From assembly GCA_030613345.1 (NCBI GenBank), contig JAUWMD010000025.1, positions 1 to 16,201 on the forward strand: DNA of 16,201 bases, written 5' to 3'. The translations under genes were made by a program, and so were the position numbers. This document shows positions 6,913-14,774 of this stretch, in pieces (position 1 is the stretch's first letter; the number at the start of each line of letters is the position of its first letter). The notes beneath the pieces were generated by a model. The model had not been told where the DNA came from. It made no database searches and worked only from the letters and a program-made list of their open reading frames with translations. The stretch comes from Candidatus Krumholzibacteriota bacterium. GTDB lineage: Bacteria; Krumholzibacteriota; Krumholzibacteriia; Krumholzibacteriales; Krumholzibacteriaceae.

Positions 6913-6926
6913 GCCGCCGCGGCGGC
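6913..6926. repeat. 14-bp perfect GC palindrome in the recA leader
   Basis: GCCGCCGCGGCGGC is a perfect palindrome just downstream of the predicted recA transcription start. It could be a repressor site, form a 5' RNA hairpin, or be a by-product of GC-rich sequence. No T-tract follows, so it is not a standard terminator. Confidence 0.5.
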
Positions 6927-6982
6927 GGTCGGGGATAAATCAACCGCATGGTACATCAGGGGGATGAAGTGGGAGGAAGAAA

Positions 6983-8104
6983 GTGATTGCGGACAGGACA
7001 AGAAAAATGGCGAAGACGGCGAAGGCATCGAAGATGACGAGATCTGTAAAACCGGGTGACAAGGGCAAGGCGCTCGAGCTCGCAGTCGACCAGATAGAGA
7101 AACAGTTCGGGAAGGGCTCTATCATGCGTCTCGGCGAGGAAGGTGCTTACCAGGAGATCGAGAGTATCCCCACCGGCAGCCTCGCGCTCGACATTGCGGC
7201 CGGCATAGGCGGAGTGCCCCGCGGCAGGGTCATCGAGATCTACGGGCCCGAAGGGTCGGGCAAGACGACGCTTGCCTGCTCGATCATCGCGAACGCGCAG
7301 AGGCTCGGCGGCGTTGCGGCGTTCATCGATGCCGAGCACGCGCTGGATGTAGGCTACTCGAGGAAGATCGGGATCGATATCGACAACCTGCTTATCTCAC
7401 AGCCGGATACGGGGGAGCAGGCCCTCGAGATCGCAGAGGTCCTTATCCGCAGCTGCGCGATCGACGTCGTTGTGATCGATTCGGTCGCGGCCCTCGTGCC
7501 CGCCGCCGAGATCGAGGGGCAGATGGGCGACTCGCATGTCGGCCTCCAGGCCAGGCTCATGTCCCAGGCCCTCCGGAAGATAGCCGGTGCGGTCGCCAAA
7601 TCGCGTACCTGCATGATATTCACCAACCAGATCCGGATGAAGATCGGCGTGATGTACGGCAATCCCGAGACGACATCGGGCGGAAACGCCCTGAAATTCT
7701 ACGCGACGATGAGGATGGACATCCGCCGCATCGGCCAGATCAAGGACCGGGACACCGTCATCGGAAGCATGACGAGGGTCAAGGTCGTCAAGAACAAGGT
7801 CGCCGCACCGTTCCGCCAGGCCGAGTTCGAGATCCTCTACGGAGAGGGCATCAGCCTCGAAGGGGACCTGATCGAGCTGGGCGTCGCCTCCGGCATAGTT
7901 ACGAAGATGGGCAGCTGGTTCTCCTGGGGCGAGACCCGGCTCGGGCAGGGCAAGGACAACACACGGATGTTCCTCAAGGAAAACACCGATATACGGGCCG
8001 AGATCGAGACCAGCGTGCGCGAGCACTACGGCCTCAATGCCTCGCCGGCCCCGGCGGCCCCGGGCAGGGACGTCGATTCGGGCAAGAACGTCGCCCCTGA
8101 ATAG
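6983..8104 (+). CDS. recA: Recombinase RecA
   Basis: DNA-dependent ATPase that forms filaments on single-stranded DNA, drives strand exchange, and stimulates LexA self-cleavage. Walker A GPEGSGKT lies at residues 88-95, catalytic Glu118 in DAEHA, Walker B VVVID at 162-166, and the DNA-binding L2 region at about 215-240 (NQIRMKIGVMYGNPET then TSGGNALKFY). The 373-aa product is full length and has a basic N-terminal extension of about 20 residues compared with E. coli RecA. The GTG at 6983 is chosen because GGGAGGAAG (6971-6979) sits at ideal spacing; an ATG at 7007 would remove eight residues but lacks such a site. A dedicated promoter lies upstream, and recX follows. Confidence 0.98.
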   Translation: MIADRTRKMAKTAKASKMTRSVKPGDKGKALELAVDQIEKQFGKGSIMRLGEEGAYQEIESIPTGSLALDIAAGIGGVPRGRVIEIYGPEGSGKTTLACSIIANAQRLGGVAAFIDAEHALDVGYSRKIGIDIDNLLISQPDTGEQALEIAEVLIRSCAIDVVVIDSVAALVPAAEIEGQMGDSHVGLQARLMSQALRKIAGAVAKSRTCMIFTNQIRMKIGVMYGNPETTSGGNALKFYATMRMDIRRIGQIKDRDTVIGSMTRVKVVKNKVAAPFRQAEFEILYGEGISLEGDLIELGVASGIVTKMGSWFSWGETRLGQGKDNTRMFLKENTDIRAEIETSVREHYGLNASPAPAAPGRDVDSGKNVAPE

Positions 8105-8108
8105 GACA

Positions 8109-8816
8109 TTGATCCGGACCAGGACCTTGAACAGCGGCAGTACCAAGATCGTATCCGTATCGAGAAGCGCCGGGTCGCTGCGCAGGGTCGCGACCTCGTC
8201 GGGAAGGTCGTTTCTCGTCCTGAAGGGGCGGGGAACCGAGCGCTTTCTCGAGGAGGACACTGTACTCGACAGGGCCGATATCGAGGAGCTCGAAGGGCCG
8301 GTCGCGCGGGAGGCTGGACTCGCCCACGCCCTCAGGTTCCTGTCGAGGCGGGAACGGACCGAGCAGGAGGTCCGCGGCGCCCTCAGGGCGGAAGGTATAG
8401 ATAATCCAGCCGCGATCGATTATATTGTCGAAACGCTCAAGGGGAAAAACCTGCTCAACGACAGGCGGTTCGCCTCAGAGCTGATAGGATACAGGCTCAG
8501 GCACAACGTGGCGGGGCCGGCCCTTCTCAGAAGAAAGTTGTCTGTGGCCGGGGTCCCGGCCGAGATCACCGACGAGCTTCTCGCGGAGGCCTTTCCTCCC
8601 GGCGAGGAGGAGAGGATGGCATTGAAACTTGCCGTCGACAGGCTGGCGCGTACCGGACCGGTCCGGAAGCCGGGTGGCTCCAGGGCCGACAGGGAAAAGG
8701 CGGCTCGAAGGCTCGGTGGCTTTCTCACTAGGAGAGGCTTCTCGGCCGGAATCGTCGGAGGCATATGCGCGGGGATATTGAGGGGCGGGATCACCGGAGA
8801 GACCGATGAACAGTAA
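8109..8816 (+). CDS. recX: Regulatory protein RecX family
   Basis: RecX binds RecA filaments and limits their activity. The product carries the family's repeated three-helix units: ALRFLSRRERTEQEVRGAL, then IDYIVETLKGKNLLNDRRFA and YRLRHNVAGPALLRRKLSVAG, followed by a third unit with REKAARRLGGFLTRRGFS. An Arg-rich N-terminal stretch and the position directly after recA, which is typical, support the call. The start is uncertain. The frame is open back to an ATG at 8037 inside recA, but that piece looks like recA shadow, and the TTG at 8109 (235 aa, four bases after the recA stop) or the TTG at 8127 (229 aa) are more likely. None has a strong ribosome binding site, so translation may be coupled to recA. 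The end overlaps alaS by 11 nt. Confidence 0.88.
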   Translation: MIRTRTLNSGSTKIVSVSRSAGSLRRVATSSGRSFLVLKGRGTERFLEEDTVLDRADIEELEGPVAREAGLAHALRFLSRRERTEQEVRGALRAEGIDNPAAIDYIVETLKGKNLLNDRRFASELIGYRLRHNVAGPALLRRKLSVAGVPAEITDELLAEAFPPGEEERMALKLAVDRLARTGPVRKPGGSRADREKAARRLGGFLTRRGFSAGIVGGICAGILRGGITGETDEQ

Positions 8817-11487
8817 TATCAGGACAGCGCATCAGATCAGGAAAGCCTACGTCGATTTTTTCGTCGGGAAGAAGCACACCGAGGTGCCCGGCGCACCCCT
8901 CGTCCCGAAGGGCGATGCTACACTCCTGTTCACCTCCGCGGGGATGGTGCAGTTCAAGGATTATTACCTCTCGCCTGACAACCTCCCGTATACGAGGGCG
9001 GTCAGCGTCCAGAAATGCCTCAGGGCCGGTGATCTCGAGAGCGTCGGCAGGACATTGCGCCACCATACCTTCTTTGAGATGCTGGGCAACTTCAGTTTCG
9101 GCGACTACTTCAAGGTCGAGGCGATCGAGTGGGCCTGGGAGTTCGTCGTCGATGTGCTCCAGCTTCCCGTCGATCTTCTCTACGTCAGCGTATTCGAGGA
9201 AGACGACGAGGCGTTCGAGTTATGGAACGAGCGCATCGGCGTTCCCGCCGAAAGGATCGTCAGGCTCGGGCGGAAGGACAATTTCTGGGGCCCCGTCGGG
9301 AAGACCGGTATATGCGGTCCGTGCTCCGAGATCTATTACGATGCAGGCGAGGCCAGGGGATGCGGCAGCGGGAGCTGCGCCCCGGGATGCGACTGCGACC
9401 GGTACCTCGAATTCTGGAACCTCGTCTTCCCGCAGTTCTTCCTCGAGGAGGACGGCACATACAGGCCACTCGAGAAACCGGGCATAGACACCGGCGCCGG
9501 CCTCGAGAGGATCGCGATGATCATGCAGGGTGCAGAGGATAATTTCCATACCGACATTTTCCAGCCCCTCGTCGATGCAGTCATCGCGGTGCTGCCCGAA
9601 AACACCGATACGACCGGTGAGGCAAAGATGGGGATCAACATGATCGCCGATCACGCCAGGTCGCTGACATTCACGATATCGGAGGGAATATACCCCTCGA
9701 ACGAGGGCAGGGGGTATATCCTCAGGCGGATATTGAGACGGGCCCTGACGCGGCTTCACACATTCGGGATCGTGGAGCCGGTCCTCTACGGTCTGGTCGA
9801 CGAGGTCGTCAGGGTCATGGGAGATGATTATCCCGAGCTCATCGAGAGGGCGCCCGACACTGCGATGATAATCAGGGCCGAGGAAGAAAACTTCTTCCGT
9901 ACGATCGAGGAAGGCAGGTCGAGGTTCAGGACCATCATCGATGATATTAAAACTGAAAATAAAAGGTTAATCGACGGCGAACAGGCATTTTTACTCTATG
10001 ACACGTACGGGTTCCCCCTGGAACTGACGATCGCCCTCGCGGCGGAAGAGGGATTCGAGGTCGACGAGGCAGGATTTGCCTCCGCGATGGAGGAGCAGCG
10101 CAAGCGCGCCCAGCGGAGCAGCGCCTTCGATGCCGGCGAACAGGCACTCGTCGAGATGACGGAGCTATCCGAAGGGGAGAGCTCGATATTCACCGGATAC
10201 GAGAGCGTCGGCGGTGAGGCCGAGGTGCGCAGATACAGGGTGCTCGATAAATCGGAGAGGAAAGACATTGCCTGGTCCCGGGAGTCTGGTGCGGCGATCG
10301 AGCTGATATTGGACAGGACGCCGTTCTACGCCACATCGGGGGGACAGCTCGCCGACAGCGGCTGGATTGAAACGGCGGGACACAGGCTGGAAATACGAGA
10401 TGTGCTCAAGAGGGGCGGAGAGATAATCCACATGGCAGAGCCGGTCGATGATATTCCCGATATCGGGGAGCTGGTCTCGGGGAACGCGAAGATACGACTT
10501 CATGTCGACGACGAGGCGAGGCTCGCGACGGCTGCCGGCCATACCACGACTCACCTTCTCCACGCCGCGCTGCGCGAAGTCGTGGGCGGCCATGTCGCCC
10601 AGGCCGGATCGCTCGTAGGGCCCGACAGGCTGAGATTCGATTTCAACCATTTCCAGGCGGTCACCGGCGAGGAGAAGAGGAAGATCGAGGAGCTCGTGAA
10701 CCGGTGGATACGCGATTCGCTGGAGGTAAGGACGGAGCTGATGGATTACCAGGAGGCTATGGACTCCGGGGCCGTCGCCCTGTTCGACGAAAAATACGGA
10801 GCGAAGGTGCGTGTCGTGCGGATTGGGGACGTGTCGACCGAGCTGTGCGGCGGCACGCATCTCTCGTCGACCGGCCAGGCCGGCCTGTTTCTCATCGTAT
10901 CGGAGAGCAGCGTGGCGGCAGGCGTACGCAGGATAGAGGCTGTAACCGGACAGGGCGCTCTCCGCCATGTCCACGACGCATTCGATCGCGAGGAAGAGGC
11001 GGCGTCCCTGCTCAGGACGATCCCTGCCGAAACGGCGCCGAGAATCAGTGCCATGCTCGAGACATTGGAAGAGCTGAAGAAAGAGATAAAGCGCGTCGAA
11101 AAGGGAGGCGGCGGCCGGCTCGAGGCGATCATAGAAGCCGCGAAGGAGATGTCGGGGATGAAGATCGCTGCCGGCAGGCCCGGCGCGAGGGACGTCGGGG
11201 CGCTCAGGGCCATGGCAGACTCGTTCAGGGAGAGGGTGCCTTCGGGCGCAGCCGTTCTCTCCATGCCTGGCAAGGGAAAGATGCATTTCGTGATCACTGT
11301 TACCGATGATCTCGTCGAAAGGGGAGTCACGGCAGATGGTCTCGTGAAAGAGCTTGGTTCGCTGGCCGGCGGAGGAGGTGGCGGGAAGAGACATCTCGCC
11401 CAGCTCGGTACGAAGGACCTCGATAGCGAGAAGAGGGTCTTCGAGGCGCTCCCCGGATTAATTGAGAGGTTTATATACGGACGGTGA
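8806..11487 (+). CDS. alaS: Alanyl-tRNA synthetase
   Basis: Class II synthetase that charges tRNA-Ala and hydrolyses mischarged Ser/Gly-tRNA-Ala. The 893-aa protein begins with the aminoacylation domain (LRHHTFFEMLGNFSFGDYFK, residues 84-103; FWGPVGKTGICGPCSEIYY, 160-178; DRYLEFWNLVF, 198-208). It continues through the editing domain with its four zinc ligands His579 and His583 (HTTTH), Cys681 and His685 (CGGTH), to a C-Ala domain containing a coiled stretch near 765-775 and a Gly-rich GGGGGGKRHLAQ end. An extra cysteine-rich loop (Cys186, 191, 195, 197, with Cys170 and 173 nearby) sits in the catalytic domain. The ATG at 8806 lies inside the end of recX with GGAGAGA at 8797-8803. Confidence 0.98.
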   Translation: MNSNIRTAHQIRKAYVDFFVGKKHTEVPGAPLVPKGDATLLFTSAGMVQFKDYYLSPDNLPYTRAVSVQKCLRAGDLESVGRTLRHHTFFEMLGNFSFGDYFKVEAIEWAWEFVVDVLQLPVDLLYVSVFEEDDEAFELWNERIGVPAERIVRLGRKDNFWGPVGKTGICGPCSEIYYDAGEARGCGSGSCAPGCDCDRYLEFWNLVFPQFFLEEDGTYRPLEKPGIDTGAGLERIAMIMQGAEDNFHTDIFQPLVDAVIAVLPENTDTTGEAKMGINMIADHARSLTFTISEGIYPSNEGRGYILRRILRRALTRLHTFGIVEPVLYGLVDEVVRVMGDDYPELIERAPDTAMIIRAEEENFFRTIEEGRSRFRTIIDDIKTENKRLIDGEQAFLLYDTYGFPLELTIALAAEEGFEVDEAGFASAMEEQRKRAQRSSAFDAGEQALVEMTELSEGESSIFTGYESVGGEAEVRRYRVLDKSERKDIAWSRESGAAIELILDRTPFYATSGGQLADSGWIETAGHRLEIRDVLKRGGEIIHMAEPVDDIPDIGELVSGNAKIRLHVDDEARLATAAGHTTTHLLHAALREVVGGHVAQAGSLVGPDRLRFDFNHFQAVTGEEKRKIEELVNRWIRDSLEVRTELMDYQEAMDSGAVALFDEKYGAKVRVVRIGDVSTELCGGTHLSSTGQAGLFLIVSESSVAAGVRRIEAVTGQGALRHVHDAFDREEEAASLLRTIPAETAPRISAMLETLEELKKEIKRVEKGGGGRLEAIIEAAKEMSGMKIAAGRPGARDVGALRAMADSFRERVPSGAAVLSMPGKGKMHFVITVTDDLVERGVTADGLVKELGSLAGGGGGGKRHLAQLGTKDLDSEKRVFEALPGLIERFIYGR

Positions 11488-11492
11488 GGGAT

Positions 11493-12956
11493 ATGAAACG
11501 TATTGTCGTAATGATCGCCGCCGTCTGTGCGGCGGTGACGATCTCGGCCGATTTCGTCTCGACGCAGACAATCGACAACGGCCTGATGGACGAGGTCGGG
11601 CTCGAAAAGAAGGAATCCGGATACGGCCAGATCGTCGAGCAGCAGAGATCGAGTTACGACATCCCGAAGCTCGAGAAGGCGATCGATCCCGACCAGTATA
11701 TCCTCGGGCCGTACGACAGGCTCTTCGTCAACATTATCGGGACCGAGTCGAGGACGTTCGCCATGGTGGTACTGCCGGAAGGCGACGTCTTCGTGCCGAG
11801 CGTGGGAGCGATAAAGGCCGACGGCCTGACCCTCACCGAATTCAGAAAGAGGCTCGATGAGGAGGTCAACAGGTTTTTTAAAAACGTGAAGATCTTCTGC
11901 ACCCTGCAGGAACCAAGGGTGTTCCGGGTCTTCGTGACCGGTGAAGTCAATACCCCCGGGGCGGTAAACGTCTCGGCGGTACAGCGCATCTCGGACGCGG
12001 TGGAACTGGCGGGCAGCATCATATCCGAGGGATCGAACAGGCGGGTCATTCTCTACAGGGGAACGGACACACTCGATGTCGATATTCTCCGATACGTTCT
12101 CAAGGGTGACTTCTCGAGCAACCCGTTCCTCTCCAACGGTGACAGGATACACGTTCCGATCGCCCAGCGGCATGCCGCGATAAGAGGCTCCGTACACAAG
12201 CCCATGAATTACGAGATACTGCCCCACGAGACGGTCGGTGACCTGATCGATCTCGCGGGAGGATTCAGGGCGGAGGCCATCAGGGGCAGGGTGCTGCTCA
12301 CGAGGGTCCGGGAGGACGGCTCGGTCATCACGATGCAGGTCCGGTCGGACGAGTTCGAAAAGGTCCTGAAAGACCGCGACGAGTTGAACATTATCGACGG
12401 CATGACCGGCACGAGCAGGGTGTTTGTATTCGGAGCAACGGAAAATGGAGGGAACTTCTATATTACAGAGGGCGAGGGGTTGCGGAGCCTGCTCGGCCGC
12501 ATCGCGGTCTACAACATCGATGCCGACCTTACAGCGGCGACACTCGAGAGGGAGACCGGCGAGCTGATCAGTGTGAACCTCAAGGAGTTCGTGCCTCCGA
12601 GCACCGCCGAAGACATCCCGCTTATCGACGGCGACATACTGCACATACCGACGATCGACCAGACCGTGTCGGTCGGCGGGCAGGTGCAGTTGCCGGGAAG
12701 GGTCCGGTTCGTGAGCAACTGGACGGTCGCCCAGTATATCGGCGCGGTTGGAGGCCCCACACACGAGGGAAGCATCGACAGGGTCATGGTCATATCGAGA
12801 GACGGCACGTCGTTCCAGACGGATCGCAACTATTACCCGAACAGCGGAGACGTCATCATCGTCAAGCGGAGCAAGACGAGGATATTCGCCGACATCTTCC
12901 AAGGATTCATCGGCATCGGAATGCTGGTAATATCGATTGTGGCACTTACGAATTGA
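11493..12956 (+). CDS. Wza-like outer-membrane polysaccharide export protein (Poly_export/SLBB)
   Basis: A 487-aa exported protein expected to form the outer-membrane channel that lets capsule or exopolysaccharide out of the cell. The N-terminus MKRIVVMIAAVCAAVTISA is a signal peptide, with cleavage probable after residue 19. The poly-export domain begins around YILGPYDRLFVNIIGTE, with VFVPSVGAIKADGLT, and is followed by at least three SLBB-type repeats (VTGEVNTPGAVNVS, IRGSVHKPMNYEI, VGGQVQLPGRVRF). A hydrophobic C-terminal helix (FIGIGMLVISIVAL) resembles the Wza barrel helix. No lipobox Cys fits, unlike Wza. The ATG at 11493 is preferred for a clean signal peptide; an alternative GTG at 11484 overlaps the alaS stop. 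The next genes are sugar enzymes. Confidence 0.9.
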   Translation: MKRIVVMIAAVCAAVTISADFVSTQTIDNGLMDEVGLEKKESGYGQIVEQQRSSYDIPKLEKAIDPDQYILGPYDRLFVNIIGTESRTFAMVVLPEGDVFVPSVGAIKADGLTLTEFRKRLDEEVNRFFKNVKIFCTLQEPRVFRVFVTGEVNTPGAVNVSAVQRISDAVELAGSIISEGSNRRVILYRGTDTLDVDILRYVLKGDFSSNPFLSNGDRIHVPIAQRHAAIRGSVHKPMNYEILPHETVGDLIDLAGGFRAEAIRGRVLLTRVREDGSVITMQVRSDEFEKVLKDRDELNIIDGMTGTSRVFVFGATENGGNFYITEGEGLRSLLGRIAVYNIDADLTAATLERETGELISVNLKEFVPPSTAEDIPLIDGDILHIPTIDQTVSVGGQVQLPGRVRFVSNWTVAQYIGAVGGPTHEGSIDRVMVISRDGTSFQTDRNYYPNSGDVIIVKRSKTRIFADIFQGFIGIGMLVISIVALTN

Positions 12957-12990
12957 CAATGGACCCGGAGATCCGGGACACGGTGAAGAC

Positions 12991-13593
12991 ATGACACACA
13001 GCGATGGATATATCGAACAGGTACTCGGCGAACTCGACGCCCTGAAGAAGGCGCTCGAATCGTTTCCTCGTCAGCAGGCGGAGACTCTAGTAGAGATGGC
13101 GGAGCTTCTGGCGGATGCGATAGAATCGGGGAAGGTCGTCCTGACCTGCGGCAACGGCGGGAGCGCCGCGGACGCGCAGCATATAGCCGGCGAGCTCGTC
13201 GGGAGGTTCCGCAGGAAGAAGCTCAGTGGATACAAGGCATTCGCCCTGACCGCGAACAGCTCGGTCCTGACGGCGATTGCGAACGATTTCAGCTACGACG
13301 ACGTTTTCTCCAAGCAGATAGAGGCTATCGGCAGCTCCGGAGACGTGCTGCTGGCACTGTCGACGAGCGGCAACTCGCCGAATGTCGTCGAGGCTGTCTC
13401 GATGGCGGCGAGCCTCGGTATGAAGACACTCGCCTTCTCGGGCGCGGGCGGCGGCCCCCTGGCCGAACAGGCAGATCTTGCGGTCGTAGTGCCGGACGAG
13501 GACTTTGCCCGAATCCAGGAGATCCACATGGCCCTCGGGCACATCCTCTGCGGGCTTGTCGAGGAGATACTCACATCGCCCGGCCGGGCGTGA
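12991..13593 (+). CDS. gmhA: Sedoheptulose-7-phosphate isomerase (phosphoheptose isomerase)
   Basis: A 200-aa SIS-domain isomerase that converts sedoheptulose 7-phosphate to D-glycero-manno-heptose 7-phosphate, the first step towards ADP- or GDP-heptose for LPS core or surface glycans. It shows the phosphate-binding CGNGGSAADA (residues 53-62) and STSGNS (124-129). All four zinc ligands of GmhA enzymes are in place: His64, Glu68, Gln176 and His184, with the spacing 4 and 8 known from E. coli. Those ligands argue for GmhA over the related replication factor DiaA. The ATG at 12991 gives family length; an in-frame GTG at 12937 would overlap the export gene. Ribosome binding (GGTGAAG) is weak. 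A small CCCGG-agat-CCGGG hairpin (12964-12977) lies in the short gap. Confidence 0.93.
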   Translation: MTHSDGYIEQVLGELDALKKALESFPRQQAETLVEMAELLADAIESGKVVLTCGNGGSAADAQHIAGELVGRFRRKKLSGYKAFALTANSSVLTAIANDFSYDDVFSKQIEAIGSSGDVLLALSTSGNSPNVVEAVSMAASLGMKTLAFSGAGGGPLAEQADLAVVVPDEDFARIQEIHMALGHILCGLVEEILTSPGRA

Positions 13594-13625
13594 CAGCCGG
13601 CCGGTCCCATGGTGGGAGGGGCGGT

Positions 13626-14774
13626 TTGAAGATCCTTCAGCTCTGCGCTGTCGATTTTACTGCATACCACCTTCTCAGGCCGCTCGGCCTGAGTCTCCGT
13701 GACGCGGGTTACGAGGTCTCGTTCTGCTGCTCGCAGGGGGAGGGGCTCGACCGGCTGGAACAGGAAGGATTCGACGTATATCGGATCCCGATCTCGAGAT
13801 CGTACAATATATTTTCCCACGCGGTCTCGTTCGTGCGCCTGTTTCGTCTGATGCGCAGGGAACACTTTGACATAGTCCACACCCATACGCCGGTGGCGGG
13901 ACTGCTCGGGCGGGTGGCGGCGAAGGCGGCCCGCGTGCCCCGGATCGTCTACACCGCTCACGGCTTCTATTTTCACGAGGACATGCCGGGTCCGCTGCGC
14001 GGCGTGATGCGCTCGATCGAGCGGTTCGGATCCTCGCTCTCCAACCTTGTGTTCGTTCAGAGCGGGGAGGACCTCGAGGAGGCGGTCGAGTCGCGCATAG
14101 CCGCAGAGGAAAAACTCGTGCATATCGGCAACGGTGTCGATCCGTCCATCTTCGGACGCGAGGTGAATGCGAAGGCGGCGGCTGCTCTCCGGGAGGAATT
14201 AGGAATAGACGGCGGTCCAGTGATCGGGTTCACCGGACGCATTGTGAGGGAGAAGGGAGCGGTCGAATTCGTGAAGGCGGCCGGGATAGTCTCGCGCGAA
14301 TTCCCCGGCGCGAGATTCGTCATGGTCGGAGCGCCGCTCGAGAGCGATCGTGACGGCTGCCAGGCCGAGATAGAGACGCTCGTGCGCGGCGAGGGACTGT
14401 CGGGACGGCTCGTGATGACCGGTTACAGGAAGGACGTCCCGTCGATACTCTCCCTGCTCGACCTCTTCGTGATGTCGAGCTACCGCGAGGGGATGCCCCG
14501 CTCGCTGATCGAAGCGATGGCCACCGGCCTTCCCGTTGTGGCGACCGACATCAGGGGATGCAGGGAGGAGGTGGTCGACGGCGAGACCGGCCTTCTGGTC
14601 CCGCCACGCGACCACTATGCCCTGGGCGATGCTATCCTGAAGATCCTTTCGGATGATGACATGGCCGCCCGGATGGGAATGGCCGGCCGGCAGAGGGTCA
14701 TCGATTTCTTCGACGAGCGGGTCGTGACGCGGCTGCAGGTCGACAGGCTCGACGCGCTTACGGGGCGGAAGTGA
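13626..14774 (+). CDS. Glycosyltransferase family 4 (GT-B fold)
   Basis: A 382-aa cytosolic or membrane-associated glycosyltransferase that probably adds a sugar to a lipid-linked surface polysaccharide; donor and acceptor cannot be told from sequence. The N-terminal half shows the GT4 acceptor-domain features VHTHTPVAGLLGR and YTAHGFYFHED. The C-terminal donor domain shows IGNGVDPSIF, GFTGRIVREKG, VGAPLE, and the retaining EX7E motif at Glu288/Glu296 in REGMPRSLIEAMA. TTG at 13626 is chosen as the start because GGGAGGGG (13614-13621) precedes it and the protein then starts MKILQLCAVDFTAY; a GTG at 13590 in the gmhA stop region is less likely. The last 17 bases overlap the end of the convergent glycosyltransferase gene. 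Confidence 0.92.
   Translation: MKILQLCAVDFTAYHLLRPLGLSLRDAGYEVSFCCSQGEGLDRLEQEGFDVYRIPISRSYNIFSHAVSFVRLFRLMRREHFDIVHTHTPVAGLLGRVAAKAARVPRIVYTAHGFYFHEDMPGPLRGVMRSIERFGSSLSNLVFVQSGEDLEEAVESRIAAEEKLVHIGNGVDPSIFGREVNAKAAAALREELGIDGGPVIGFTGRIVREKGAVEFVKAAGIVSREFPGARFVMVGAPLESDRDGCQAEIETLVRGEGLSGRLVMTGYRKDVPSILSLLDLFVMSSYREGMPRSLIEAMATGLPVVATDIRGCREEVVDGETGLLVPPRDHYALGDAILKILSDDDMAARMGMAGRQRVIDFFDERVVTRLQVDRLDALTGRK

Noticed and set aside
5900..6949. A 349-codon open frame on the minus strand across cinA and thpR.
   Set aside because: It is antisense to two genes with clear catalytic motifs, and its translation is low-complexity and unlike any family I know.
10746..12992. A 748-codon open frame on the minus strand across the end of alaS and the whole export gene.
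   Set aside because: It lies antisense to two well-supported genes, has no recognisable domain, is rich in Arg, Asp, His and Leu as expected of a GC-rich shadow frame, and has no sensible start region.
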